Source of the DNA: Sphingomonas_E sp042693015
GTDB lineage: Bacteria; Pseudomonadota; Alphaproteobacteria; Sphingomonadales; Sphingomonadaceae
Assembly: GCF_042693015.1 (NCBI RefSeq)
Contig: NZ_CP170544.1
Location: 868,001-932,000, forward strand
Reading direction: 5' to 3'
DNA: 64,000 bases
This document shows positions 32,907 through 41,725 of this stretch, in pieces. The position numbers and the translations under genes were made by a program. Position 1 is the first letter of the stretch, and every line of letters starts with the position of its first letter. Below the pieces are notes generated by a model, which saw only the letters and a program-made list of their open reading frames with translations, made no database searches and was not told the origin of the DNA.

Positions 32907-34103
32907 ATGGCCATCACCCCACTCATGCCAGTGTACCCGCGGTGCGGCGTGCGGCCGGTGCGAGGCGAGGGCTGCTATCTGATCGGCGAGCGCGGCGAAC
33001 GCTATCTGGATTTCGCGGCGGGCATCGCGGTCAACGCGCTCGGCCATGGCCATCCGCATCTGACCAAGGCGATCCAGGATCAGGCGGCGACGCTGATGCA
33101 CGTCTCCAACCTCTACGGTAGCCCGCAGGGTGAGGCGCTGGCGCAGCGTATCGTCGACAACAGCTTTGCCGACACGGTGTTCTTCACCAATTCGGGCGTC
33201 GAAGCGATCGAGTGTGCGATCAAGACCGCCCGCCGTTATCACTATGTCAACGGCAACCCGCGGCGGCACAAGCTGATCACCTTCAAGAACGCCTTCCACG
33301 GCCGTTCGCTGGGCGCGATCAGCGCGACCGATCAGGGCAAGATGCGCGACGGTTTCGAGCCGCTGCTGCCGGGCTTCGACTATGCGAAGTTCAACGATCT
33401 TGAGGGCGCGCTGGCGCTGATCGACGATGAGACCGCCGGTTTCCTGGTCGAGACCGTGCAGGGCGAGGGCGGCATGACCGCGGGCACGCCCGAGTTCATC
33501 CAGGGCTTGCGCAAGGCGTGCGACGAGCATGGCTTGCTGCTGATCCTCGACGAGATCCAGTGCGGTTACGGCCGCACTGGCAAGATGTGGGCTTACGAGC
33601 ATTACGGCATCACCCCCGACATCCTGACCGCGGCGAAGGGCATCGGCGGCGGCTTCCCGCTCGGCGCGTGCCTGGCAACAGAGGAAGCAGCCAAGGGCAT
33701 GGTGATCGGTACGCACGGTTCCACCTATGGCGGCAATCCGCTGGCGATGGCGGCCGGACAGGCGATCCTCGACGTGATGCTGGAACCGGCTTTCCTCGAG
33801 CATGTCAACAATATGGGTGAGCGCCTGCGCGCCGCCTTCGAGCAACTGATCCCGAACCATGATCACCTGTTCGAGGAGATCCGCGGCAAGGGCCTGATGC
33901 TCGGCATCAAGATGAAGGAGGCGGCGGTGAGCCGCGATTTCGTGGCGCATTTGCGCGACAATCACGGGCTGCTGACGGTGGCCGCGGGCGAGAATGTGTT
34001 CCGTGTGCTGCCGCCGCTGGTGATCGGCGAGGAGCATATCGCCGAATGCATCCAGAAGCTTTCGGAAGGCGCGCGGAGCTACACTCCGCCGGCCGCCGCG
34101 TGA
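32907..34103 (+). CDS. argD: Acetylornithine/succinyldiaminopimelate aminotransferase
   Basis: 398 residues with AAGGAG 8 bases upstream. A class III PLP aminotransferase: FTNSGVEAIECAIKTARRY, ITFKNAFHGRSLGA, LILDEIQCGYGRTGKMWAYEHYGI within 210-235 and the PLP lysine in TAAKGIGGGFPLGA near 250. It acts in arginine synthesis. The argF start overlaps its stop, so the two are co-translated. Confidence 0.93.
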   Translation: MAITPLMPVYPRCGVRPVRGEGCYLIGERGERYLDFAAGIAVNALGHGHPHLTKAIQDQAATLMHVSNLYGSPQGEALAQRIVDNSFADTVFFTNSGVEAIECAIKTARRYHYVNGNPRRHKLITFKNAFHGRSLGAISATDQGKMRDGFEPLLPGFDYAKFNDLEGALALIDDETAGFLVETVQGEGGMTAGTPEFIQGLRKACDEHGLLLILDEIQCGYGRTGKMWAYEHYGITPDILTAAKGIGGGFPLGACLATEEAAKGMVIGTHGSTYGGNPLAMAAGQAILDVMLEPAFLEHVNNMGERLRAAFEQLIPNHDHLFEEIRGKGLMLGIKMKEAAVSRDFVAHLRDNHGLLTVAAGENVFRVLPPLVIGEEHIAECIQKLSEGARSYTPPAAA

Positions 34104-35029
34104 GCCGGCACTTCCTCGACCTCGCCGATGCCGGCGGGGACGCGATCGCGGCGATGCTGAACGATGCGATCGACCGGAAGACGGCGCGGGCCGAATGGCC
34201 GAAGGGCAAGGCGGATGCCGATGCTCCGCTGGCCGGCCGCACGCTGGCGATGATCTTCGAGAAGAACTCCACACGCACGCGCGTCTCGTTCGACATGGCC
34301 ATGCGTCAGTTGGGTGGCACGACCATCGTGATGGATGGCGGATCGATGCAACTCGGTCGTGGCGAGACGGTGGCGGACACGGCGCGCGTGCTTTCCCGCA
34401 TGGTCGACGCGATCATGATCCGCACCGACGATCATTCCAAGCTGATCGAGATGGCTGAACATGCGACCGTCCCGGTCATCAACGGCCTGACCGATCATAG
34501 CCATCCCTGCCAGATCATGGCGGACATGCTGACCGTGATCGAGCGCCGCAAGGCGCTGGCGGGCACGCGCTGGGCGTGGCTGGGCGATGGCAATAATGTG
34601 CTGCATTCGATCATCGAGGCGGGCAGCCTGCTGGGCTTCGACGTGCGGGTCGGCTGCCCGGCGGGCTACGAACCGTCGATGGAGGTGCTGGACGCGGCGC
34701 TGAAGCGCGGCATGACGGTGCCGATCCTGCGCGATCCGTTGGCTGCGGTGCAGGATGCCGATGTCGTCGTCACCGACACCTGGATTTCGATGGGCCAGGA
34801 CCATGCCGAGGAGAAATTGGCGGCGATGACGCCCTATCAGGTGAATGCGGCGCTGATGGCGCACGCCAAGCCCGATGCGGCGTTCCTGCATTGCCTGCCC
34901 GCGCATCGCGGCGAGGAAGCGACCGACGAGGTGCTCGACGGCCCGAACTCGGCAATCTGGGATGAGGCGGAGAACCGCCTGCATGCCCAGAAGTCGGTTT
35001 TGCTGTGGTGCTTCGGCCTGATCGGCTGA
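34100..35029 (+). CDS. argF: Ornithine carbamoyltransferase
   Basis: 309 residues from a GTG overlapping the argD stop (GTGA). The carbamoyl-phosphate motif S-T-R-T-R is in EKNSTRTRVSFD near residue 55, DHSHPCQIMADM and FLHCLPAHRG are the ornithine-binding signatures. It converts ornithine and carbamoyl phosphate to citrulline in the cytoplasm. Followed by a nested-hairpin repeat. Confidence 0.95.
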   Translation: MSRHFLDLADAGGDAIAAMLNDAIDRKTARAEWPKGKADADAPLAGRTLAMIFEKNSTRTRVSFDMAMRQLGGTTIVMDGGSMQLGRGETVADTARVLSRMVDAIMIRTDDHSKLIEMAEHATVPVINGLTDHSHPCQIMADMLTVIERRKALAGTRWAWLGDGNNVLHSIIEAGSLLGFDVRVGCPAGYEPSMEVLDAALKRGMTVPILRDPLAAVQDADVVVTDTWISMGQDHAEEKLAAMTPYQVNAALMAHAKPDAAFLHCLPAHRGEEATDEVLDGPNSAIWDEAENRLHAQKSVLLWCFGLIG

Positions 35030-35053
35030 ATCACCACCCTTGAAATAATCGTT

Positions 35054-35143
35054 CGTCATGCTGAACTTGTTTCAGCATCCACCGTGCCTCCGCACGGACA
35101 GTGCGGATGATCAAGTGGACCCTGAAACAAGTTCAGGGTGACG
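35054..35143. repeat. Nested inverted repeat of the CTGAAACAAGTTCAG type
   Basis: Two 29-base arms (35054-35082 and 35115-35143) are inverted copies with four differences. Each arm contains its own small hairpin: GCTGAA/TTCAGC in the first, CCTGAA/TTCAGG in the second. The differing bases are paired in each, so the hairpin is kept by compensatory change. It ends 3 bases before the GGAG that serves hslO. Confidence 0.8.
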
Positions 35144-35153
35144 GCGGAGTTTT

Positions 35154-36089
35154 ATGGCTACCAACGGTAACGGAAAGGGCGAAGCGCTCGTCATCGGCCA
35201 CGTCGATCAGGCACTTGGCTTCACCATCCCCAAACGCCATGCCCGCGGCCGTGTCGTACGGCTGGGTCCGGCGCTGGACGGCGTGCTTGCGGCGCACGGC
35301 TATCCGCCGGTGATCGGCAGGCTACTCGCTGAAGCCCTGACCCTGACCGCGCTGCTGGGAACCACGCTCAAGGATGCCGGCGGCCAGCTCACCATCCAGG
35401 CGCAGACCGAAGGCGGCGTCGTCGATCTGCTCGTCTGCGATTACAAGGGCGGCGAGATGCGCGGCTATGTCCGCCACGATGCCGATCGGCTGGCGGAGAT
35501 GCCGACCGATCCGTCGCTGTTCGCACTGTTTGGGCGCGGCTATCTTGCCATCACCTTCGATCAGGCGGCGACCGGCGAGCGTTATCAGGGGATCGTGCCG
35601 CTGGAAGGCGGCTCGCTGGCGGCGGCGGCGGAGAATTATTTCAACCAGTCCGATCAGCTACCGAGCCTCGTCCGGCTGGCGACTGCCGACAATGGCGAGG
35701 GCGGCCATATCGCCGGCGGCATCCTCGTTCAGTATCTGGCCGAGGGCGAGGAGGGCAATGTGCGCCTCCATGTCCGCGAGGATCGCGAGGCCTGGGAGCA
35801 TGTCGCGGCGCTTGCCAACACGATCCGCGACGAGGAACTGCTCGATCCCGAATTGCCGCTCGACCAGATCGCCTGGCGGCTGTTCCATGAGGAGGACGAG
35901 GTCCGCGTTCTTCCGCTGATCAAGCTTTCACGCAATTGCCGTTGCAACGCCGATCACATCCGTTCGGTGATCGCCCGCTTCCCGGCGGAAGAACGGGCGG
36001 AGATGGCCGATTCGGATGGCATGATCCACGTCGACTGCGAATTCTGTTCGCGCCGTTACAGCTTCGCGCTTGCGGATTTTGCATCCTGA
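35154..36089 (+). CDS. hslO: Redox-regulated chaperone Hsp33
   Basis: 311 residues. The C-terminal zinc site shows C-R-C in SRNCRCNADHIRSVI and C-E-F-C in HVDCEFCSRRYSF, the redox switch of Hsp33 that releases zinc on oxidation. The N-terminal ALDGVLAAHGYPPVIGRLLAEAL and the central GLVDLLVCDY-like (here GVVDLLVCDYKGGEMRGYVR) block are typical. It prevents aggregation under oxidative stress. Its ribosome site GGAG (35146-35149) sits at the edge of the upstream repeat. Confidence 0.94.
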   Translation: MATNGNGKGEALVIGHVDQALGFTIPKRHARGRVVRLGPALDGVLAAHGYPPVIGRLLAEALTLTALLGTTLKDAGGQLTIQAQTEGGVVDLLVCDYKGGEMRGYVRHDADRLAEMPTDPSLFALFGRGYLAITFDQAATGERYQGIVPLEGGSLAAAAENYFNQSDQLPSLVRLATADNGEGGHIAGGILVQYLAEGEEGNVRLHVREDREAWEHVAALANTIRDEELLDPELPLDQIAWRLFHEEDEVRVLPLIKLSRNCRCNADHIRSVIARFPAEERAEMADSDGMIHVDCEFCSRRYSFALADFAS

Positions 36090-36284
36090 CGAAAGTGAAG
36101 AATCGCGCGACGAAGTGACGAAGCTCACAGACCCTTCGACCAAAGGGGCGTAATCAGGGCCTCACAAGGGTCGTCGTGAAGACCTGACCGTTGTATAACC
36201 GTTAACGTGAAATCGTTAGAAGATCACAACTGAACGGGGCTTAAAGTTTATCAGCCGCCGCGGTGGGATTTGAGGTTAACTACA

Positions 36285-36728
36285 ATGTTTGACCGGAAGT
36301 TCTTGTTGCGTATGCTTGCATTCGCCTTGGCGGGTGGCGTGGGTTGTGTTGCCCATGCCCAGCCGACGCAACTGGCCGTTGCCAGCGCCCTTGAGCCGGG
36401 CCTGTGGCAGCTGCAGGCCGAGGGTGAAGCGCCGCGCAAGATCTGCGTCGGGCCTGACACCGGCGCGCTGGTTCAGGTGCGGCATGCGGGCACGGCCTGC
36501 AGCCGGCTTGTCATCGCCAATCAGAAATCGAGCGCGACGGTGCACTATAGCTGCCCCGGCGCCGGCTGGGGGCGGACGACAGTGAAGATGGTAACGCCGC
36601 GCTCGGTGACCCTAGACACGCAGGGAATCGCCGCCAACGCTCCCTTCGCCTTCACGGCCGACGCGCGCCGCATGGGCGATTGCCCGACGAAGAGCGCGAG
36701 CCTGAACAGAGCCAATCTGCCCCGTTAA
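36285..36728 (+). CDS. Secreted DUF3617-like protein
   Basis: 147 residues from the ATG at 36285 with GAGG 9 bases before it. A signal peptide (LLRMLAFALAGGVGCVAHA) is followed by SALEPGLWQLQAEG, a DUF3617-like beginning, and four cysteines that may pair (ICVGPDTG, TACSRLV, YSCPGAGW, GDCP). Expected periplasmic. The function of the family is unknown. It lies upstream of the queC leader and could be terminated there. Confidence 0.6.
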   Translation: MFDRKFLLRMLAFALAGGVGCVAHAQPTQLAVASALEPGLWQLQAEGEAPRKICVGPDTGALVQVRHAGTACSRLVIANQKSSATVHYSCPGAGWGRTTVKMVTPRSVTLDTQGIAANAPFAFTADARRMGDCPTKSASLNRANLPR

Positions 36729-36982
36729 GCCAGAGTTTACCGCGACTGCGCTATATGATGCCGATGTGTCGGTGTCTGGCACATTCCCTCCCTAGAGGCC
36801 CGCGAGGGCCCAACTGGGCCGCTCCCAAAAGGGCGGCCCGTCCTTTTGGGAGCGTGCTTTCGCATCTGCACAAAATCCGCTAGATCGCGCCTGATCCATT
36901 TATCCGGGCCAGGCCGACCCCGCACCTTCGCGGGATGCGTGTGCAATGCCGGTGGCGCCCGCGAAGAGACGAGGAAGACGAT
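36729..36982 (+). ncRNA. Structured leader or small RNA upstream of queC
   Basis: The stretch contains three overlapping hairpins: GGCCC-AACT-GGGCC (36807-36820), GGGCCGC/GCGGCCC (36816-36839) and a 12-bp stem GCTCCCAAAAGG with its complement (36821-36853). The second and third cannot form together. This resembles an antiterminator/terminator switch, or a terminator of the preceding gene. I find no match to the preQ1-I core. The type is tentative. Confidence 0.4.
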
Positions 36983-37672
36983 ATGGGCCAGGACAAGCCG
37001 GGCGCGGTGGTACTGCTGTCGGGCGGGCTCGATTCCATGGTGTCGGCGGGTATTGCGCGCGAGCGGGGCTTCGCGATCAATGCGTTGACGATCAATTATA
37101 ACCAGCGTCATCTGGTCGAACTGGCGGCGGCGCGGCGGATCGCGGCGGCGCTCGATGCGGCGCGCCACATCATCCTGCCGCTCGATCTGTCGCTGTTCGG
37201 CGGGTCTGCGCTGACCGACGCGATCGACGTGCCGAAGACGGGTGTCGGCGACGAGATCCCCGTCACCTATGTGCCGGCACGCAACACGATCTTCCTGTCG
37301 CTGGCGCTGGGCTGGGCGGAAGCGTGCGGCGCCCATGACATCTTCCTGGGCGTCAACGCGCTCGATTATTCGGGCTATCCCGATTGCCGGCCGGAGTTCG
37401 TGGAGAAGTTCCAGGAACTGGCGGACCTCGCCACCAAGGCCGGCGTCGAGGGCAAGCGTTTCACGATCCACAGCCCGTTGCTGCACATGACCAAGGCCGA
37501 CATTGCGCTGGAGGCCGAGCGGCTGGGGCTGGACGCGGGGCAGAGCTGGTCCTGCTACGATCCCGCGCCGGGAGGCTTGCATTGCGGCCTGTGCGATAGC
37601 TGCCGGCTGCGCCGCAAGGGATATGAGGAGGCCGGCATTCCCGATCCGACCACCTACGCCGCCGCGCCATGA
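36983..37672 (+). CDS. queC: 7-cyano-7-deazaguanine synthase
   Basis: 229 residues from the ATG at 36983; GAGGAAG is 7 bases before. P-loop motif LLSGGLDSM at about 11-19, and the zinc-binding set C-Y-D-P...LHCGLCDSCRLR at the end. It makes preQ0 from CDG with ATP and ammonia, in queuosine synthesis. The queE start overlaps its stop (ATGA). Confidence 0.95.
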   Translation: MGQDKPGAVVLLSGGLDSMVSAGIARERGFAINALTINYNQRHLVELAAARRIAAALDAARHIILPLDLSLFGGSALTDAIDVPKTGVGDEIPVTYVPARNTIFLSLALGWAEACGAHDIFLGVNALDYSGYPDCRPEFVEKFQELADLATKAGVEGKRFTIHSPLLHMTKADIALEAERLGLDAGQSWSCYDPAPGGLHCGLCDSCRLRRKGYEEAGIPDPTTYAAAP

Positions 37673-38316
37673 GCTACGCGGTCAAGGAAATCTTCCTGAC
37701 GTTGCAAGGCGAAGGCCGGCAGGCGGGGCGGCGCGCCGTGTTCCTGCGCTTTTCGGGCTGCAACCTGTGGAGCGGGCGCGAGCAGGATCGGGCGAGCGCC
37801 GACTGCCAGTTCTGCGACACCGATTTCGTCGGCATGGATGGCGACCATGGCGGTCGTTACCGGACGGCAGCGGCGCTGGCCGACAAGGTGCAGGAATTGT
37901 GGGCGGCCGAGCCGCTGGACAGCGCCGGTGCCATTCCCTTTGTGGTGATGACGGGCGGGGAACCTTTGCTGCAGGTCGATGAGGCACTGATCGCCGCGTT
38001 GCACGAGCGCGGCTTCGAGATTGCGGTCGAGACCAACGGCACGATCGCGGCGCCCGCGGGGATCGACTGGATCTGCGTCAGCCCCAAGGCCGGGACGGAG
38101 ATCGTCCAGCGATCGGGGAATGAGCTGAAACTGGTGTGGCCGCAGCCAGGCAACGACCATAAGGCGATGGCGGAATGGGCGTTCGACCATTTCCTCGTGT
38201 CGCCGATGGATGGACTCGATATCGCGGAGACGACCGCAGCCACGATCGCCTTCGTTCTGGCCCATCCACGCTGGCGGCTATCGGTTCAGGCGCACAAGCT
38301 GATCGGCGTGCGCTGA
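37669..38316 (+). CDS. queE: 7-carboxy-7-deazaguanine synthase
   Basis: 215 residues. C31-x14-C46-x2-C49 is the QueE variant of the radical-SAM iron-sulfur motif, with the inserted residues NLWSGREQDRASAD. MTGGEPLLQ and VSPKAGTEI follow. It converts CPH4 to CDG ahead of QueC. The start overlaps the queC stop by four bases. queD is not in the window. Confidence 0.94.
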   Translation: MSYAVKEIFLTLQGEGRQAGRRAVFLRFSGCNLWSGREQDRASADCQFCDTDFVGMDGDHGGRYRTAAALADKVQELWAAEPLDSAGAIPFVVMTGGEPLLQVDEALIAALHERGFEIAVETNGTIAAPAGIDWICVSPKAGTEIVQRSGNELKLVWPQPGNDHKAMAEWAFDHFLVSPMDGLDIAETTAATIAFVLAHPRWRLSVQAHKLIGVR

Positions 38317-38331
38317 AGCAGCTTTGTTGTC

Positions 38332-38375
38332 GCGATTTCGGAGCCACTGGGGGTTACCGCCCAGTTTGAAATCGC
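38332..38375. terminator. Two-tier hairpin between convergent queE and a secreted-protein gene
   Basis: Outer stem GCGATTTC/GAAATCGC and inner stem ACTGGG/CCCAGT in a 44-base stretch with no coding signal. Confidence 0.55.
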
Positions 38376-38378
38376 TCT

Positions 38379-39035
38379 TCAGCCGCACTTCTTCTCCACA
38401 TAACGGCCCTTCTTGTCCCAGCATTGCGGGGCAAGACTGACGAGTGTGCGCGGCATGAGCTGCTGGCGCGTCGCGAACAGGCCGTCCGACGTCGGCACCA
38501 GGCTGTTGCGGAATTCGCGCATCTTGGTTTCGGCGGTCAGGTGCAGATCGCCCTTGCGCCGGCCAATGGCGTCGCGGCCGATCATCGCCGCCGTCTCGCA
38601 GAAGCTCAGCTGGGCGTGGAGCGTGGAAAAGCCGTTATAGGTCTTGGTGGTGTATTGATCGAACGTCTTCTGCCAGGTCTTGCCGGCAGTGCGTTTGAAA
38701 TAGGCGCCCATCGTGTTGTAGGCTTCGTTCAATTCGCGATCATGATGGCGCAATATGTCGTTGTAATTGCGCACCGTCATCAGCGATGGCGAGAACTGGC
38801 ACTGCAACGCCGCGACGTTCAGGCCGGCCCGCATGTTCCACAAGAGATGCGCCTGCAATTCCTTGGGACTGGCATTGGGGATGACAACACCGATGCCGGG
38901 CTCATCACCCCGCACAGGCTCTCCGGTGAAGGTTGGCTTCACCCAATAGAGATAGGTTGCCGATGCAGGCACCGCCTGCACCATCCCCATAGTCGCCATC
39001 ACGGCGGCACCCAGCCACCCGACGCGTTTGAACAT
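38379..39035 (-). CDS. Secreted conserved hypothetical protein
   Basis: 218 residues with GGAGGG before the ATG. A signal peptide (LGAAVMATMGMVQAVPASA) is followed by YLYWVKPTFTGEPVRGDEPGIGV and a mostly helical body including RHHDRELNEAYNTMGAYFKRTAGK. Cys at CQFSP, FCETAA, PQCWDKK and at the end may pair. I recognise it as a protein seen in sphingomonads but know no function. It is likely periplasmic. Confidence 0.7.
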   Translation of the reverse strand: MFKRVGWLGAAVMATMGMVQAVPASATYLYWVKPTFTGEPVRGDEPGIGVVIPNASPKELQAHLLWNMRAGLNVAALQCQFSPSLMTVRNYNDILRHHDRELNEAYNTMGAYFKRTAGKTWQKTFDQYTTKTYNGFSTLHAQLSFCETAAMIGRDAIGRRKGDLHLTAETKMREFRNSLVPTSDGLFATRQQLMPRTLVSLAPQCWDKKGRYVEKKCG

Positions 39036-39168
39036 CAGACCCTCCGCATTTGGCGGCTGTTAAACATTAATGCGTCCCGGAGATAAAGGGCCAAGATCGG
39101 TTTTGCGGCGGGCTGTTGCACCTGGGACTCGGTCGACACGCGCGTTGCCGTGGCCTGACGACATGGAA

Positions 39169-39194
39169 AAGGCCGCCCGTTTCCGGACGGCCTT
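39169..39194 (-). terminator. Intrinsic terminator after the small lipoprotein gene
   Basis: Read on the minus strand, AAGGCCGTCC pairs with GGGCGGCCTT (one mismatch) and is followed by TTTT. Confidence 0.7.
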
Positions 39195-39221
39195 GCCGCA
39201 AAAGCCTTCGTCGGCGCGAAA

Positions 39222-39491
39222 TTACATCGCGTTGGTAGCGTTGGCAGCAGCATTGTCCGTGGTCGCGTTGTCGGCGGTGACGCCATTGTCCATGACCAAA
39301 TTGTCGCTCGCGCCCGCCGCATCGACCGCCGTGACGTCGTTCACCGATCCTTCCATCGACGGTTCGGCAGCATTGAGTTCCGTCGTATTGGTATCAGCCG
39401 CCGGCTTGTCGCCCCCGCAGGCGGAGACGAGCAGCGCCGCGCCAGCAACCATCGCCCCGGTCAGCAGCTTCGAAAAGGTGTCACGCATCAT
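39222..39491 (-). CDS. Small acidic lipoprotein
   Basis: 89 residues with a GGGAG site upstream. The leader LLTGAMVAGAALLVSAC ends in a lipobox (V-S-A-C). The mature part is a low-complexity acidic chain rich in Ala, Asn, Asp and Thr (TADNATTDNAAANATNAM at the end). It is likely anchored in a membrane and disordered. The function is unknown. Confidence 0.75.
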   Translation of the reverse strand: MMRDTFSKLLTGAMVAGAALLVSACGGDKPAADTNTTELNAAEPSMEGSVNDVTAVDAAGASDNLVMDNGVTADNATTDNAAANATNAM

Positions 39492-39576
39492 TGGCTCCCT
39501 AGTAGGTTGATCTGGCGCAGCTAATTGGCCTTGCTATCCAAATCCCGGCGGACAGTATCGGCAAAGCAGGCATGCC

Positions 39577-40245
39577 TCAAGCGTTGCAGCAGGGAAGGGG
39601 AAGCGCGTCGAGGAAGGCGGGAAGGCGACGCTGAAGCGCGGCATCGAAATCAGCCATCGCGACCGGCTTGCCGAGCGCGGCGAAGCTGGTGACCGGATAT
39701 TCGGCGATGCCGCAGGGCACGATGCCGCCGAAATGCGTGAGATCGGGCGCGATGTTCATGGCGAAGCCGTGGAATGTGACCCATTTGGTAACGCGGACGC
39801 CGATCGCGCCGATCTTTGCCTCGCGCCCGTCCCGATCGTCGACCCAGATGCCGATACGACCCTCGGCGCGGCGCGCGGCAATGTCGAAATCGGCCAGCGT
39901 GTCGATCAGCCAGCCCTCGAGCAGATGGACGAAGCGGCGGACGTCACGGCCGCGCGCACCGAGGTTGATCATGACATAACCGGTACGCTGGCCCGGCCCG
40001 TGATAGGTGTAACGGCCACCGCGGCCGGCGCGAAAGACCGGGAAGCGATCTTCGGTCAGCAACTCGGCCGGATCGGCGCTGGTGCCGGCGGTGTAGAGCG
40101 GCGGATGTTCGACGAGCCAGATCTGCTCGCCTGCTTCGCCCGCAGCAATCGCAGCGGCGCGGGCCTGCATTTCCTCAAGCGCCAGGGGATAGGGCGTGAG
40201 GCCCGGAGAAACCTGCCACTCAACGGAAGGATCGGAGCTGTTCAT
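39577..40245 (-). CDS. lipB: Octanoyltransferase
   Basis: 222 residues from the ATG at 40245, with GGAG close before it; the open frame extends further without conserved residues. GGRYTYHGPGQRTGYVMINL, the catalytic lysine in EAKIGAIGVRV and the cysteine in IVPCGIAEY are the LipB features. It transfers octanoate from ACP to lipoyl domains. Divergent from a membrane protein gene. Confidence 0.94.
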   Translation of the reverse strand: MNSSDPSVEWQVSPGLTPYPLALEEMQARAAAIAAGEAGEQIWLVEHPPLYTAGTSADPAELLTEDRFPVFRAGRGGRYTYHGPGQRTGYVMINLGARGRDVRRFVHLLEGWLIDTLADFDIAARRAEGRIGIWVDDRDGREAKIGAIGVRVTKWVTFHGFAMNIAPDLTHFGGIVPCGIAEYPVTSFAALGKPVAMADFDAALQRRLPAFLDALPLPCCNA

Positions 40246-40352
40246 CCGCTCCAATTGGGGCGGAAGCGCTGGAGGATCAAGGCGGCGATTGCGCGGGTGG
40301 GCTCCGCCCTTGTAGACGGGCCAGCGGCAGCCACGCCGAACCGGGAGCATTC

Positions 40353-41147
40353 ATGGCCTTATCGATCACCACCGCCTGGGACGAGGCCCGCCGCTTCGTC
40401 GCGCGGGAGGCCGCGTTGTTGATTCCCATTGGCCTGACGCTGATGGTCGTGCCGGGCGCGCTGGCGGAACTGGCGCTGCCGCAAAACGCCGCAGAAGCTG
40501 CGACATCGAACCTTTGGCTATTGTCGATGGCGATCATCGGTCTGTTCACATTGGTCGGATCGCTGGCGACCGTGCGTCTCGCCATGGGCGGCGGAGTTTC
40601 GGTCGGCGAGGCGCTGACCGCGGCGATGCGCAGGCTGCCGGTGGCGCTGGGAGCGAATCTGCTGCCGGCATTTGTGGCAGCGATCGCGCTTTTGCCGGTG
40701 GTGCGGACCATTCCTACCCCCGGCGGGCCGGCGGTCGGGCCCGTGTCTCCCGCCTTGCAGCTCTATATGCTGGTCCTGGTCGCCGCCGTTTTCTACTTCA
40801 GCGTCCGGCTGCTGCTGCTGAACGTCGTCGTGATGCGCGAGCCGACCGGGGTGATCGCGGCGCTGAAGCGCAGCTTTGCCGTGACACGGGGGCATGTCGG
40901 CAAGCTGGCGGGCGTGATGCTGCTGTTCGGGGCCTCGCTGCTGATCATCAGCGGCGCGGTGTCGCTGGCGGGTGGCGCCGTGCTGGTAGGTGGTGGCAGG
41001 CTGCTGGGCTTCGAGCCCATTGGCAAGCTCTTGCTCGCTTTGCTCACTGGCGCGGTGAACGCCACGCTTTCCATATACTTCGCCGCCACGCTGACAATGA
41101 TCTATCGGCAGCTTGCCGGGCAGGGCGCCTCAGGCGGGATCGAATAA
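40353..41147 (+). CDS. Polytopic membrane protein of unknown function
   Basis: 264 residues with about six membrane helices. The pattern WDEARRFVAREAALLIPIGL, LGANLLPAFVAAIALLP and VMREPTGVIAALKRSFAVTRGH within 150-185 resembles the membrane domain seen in glycerophosphodiester phosphodiesterase-linked proteins. No catalytic motif is visible. Its 3' end overlaps that of the GNAT gene by 18 bases on the other strand. Confidence 0.7.
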   Translation: MALSITTAWDEARRFVAREAALLIPIGLTLMVVPGALAELALPQNAAEAATSNLWLLSMAIIGLFTLVGSLATVRLAMGGGVSVGEALTAAMRRLPVALGANLLPAFVAAIALLPVVRTIPTPGGPAVGPVSPALQLYMLVLVAAVFYFSVRLLLLNVVVMREPTGVIAALKRSFAVTRGHVGKLAGVMLLFGASLLIISGAVSLAGGAVLVGGGRLLGFEPIGKLLLALLTGAVNATLSIYFAATLTMIYRQLAGQGASGGIE

Positions 41148-41720
41148 GGGGATCTGCGGCGCGGCATCCCGCGGCAGCAGCCCGGCCAGCCGGGGGTCGG
41201 CGAATATCTCGACCGCCCGGGCGAAAGGCGTGAAGCCGGCCTTGCGATAGAAACCGAGCGCGCCGTGATGATCGAGCGTGCAGGTGTGGACCCACATTCG
41301 CGTCACGCCCTTGCGCCAGCCCAGCGCGAGGGCGTGGGCCATCAGCCAGCGGCCATGGCCCTTGCCGGTGAGTTGGGGGATCAGGCCGAAGAAGGCGAGC
41401 TCGCACTGGCCTGCGCTGCGGAAATCGAGCTCGAGAAGGCCGACCTCGATTCCCTGGGCATCAACGACAGCGAATATCTCGACCGCGGGATCGTGGATGA
41501 TCGCTGTGAGGTCGGCATCGCTCATCGCCAGCCGCGAGAACCAGAGCCAGGGTTCGCCGATGCGGCGGAACAGGGTGCGGTAGGCCTGCACCGCCGGTGC
41601 CTGCCAGCGCGAGAGCCGCAGCGCCGACATGGGCATCGGGGCAGGCCGCGGCCTCGCCAGCATTTCCAGCGAGGTGACGATCGCGGCGAGCTGGCCCGGC
41701 GGGACGGGATCGAGCGACAT
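41130..41720 (-). CDS. GNAT-family N-acetyltransferase
   Basis: 196 residues. The acetyl-CoA motif appears as IPQLTGKGHGRWLMAHAL near residue 115 (Q/R-x2-G-x-G/A), followed by VHTCTLDHHGALGFYRKAGF. The N-terminal 60 residues are a less conserved addition. The substrate is unknown. It lies 5 bases after hemF on the same strand and belongs with the trmL-hemF transcript. Confidence 0.85.
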   Translation of the reverse strand: MSLDPVPPGQLAAIVTSLEMLARPRPAPMPMSALRLSRWQAPAVQAYRTLFRRIGEPWLWFSRLAMSDADLTAIIHDPAVEIFAVVDAQGIEVGLLELDFRSAGQCELAFFGLIPQLTGKGHGRWLMAHALALGWRKGVTRMWVHTCTLDHHGALGFYRKAGFTPFARAVEIFADPRLAGLLPRDAAPQIPLFDPA

Positions 41721-41725
41721 GGGCG

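Noticed and set aside
36729..36982. preQ1-I riboswitch in front of queC
   Set aside because: The conserved loop and A-rich tail are not present; only competing hairpins are reported.
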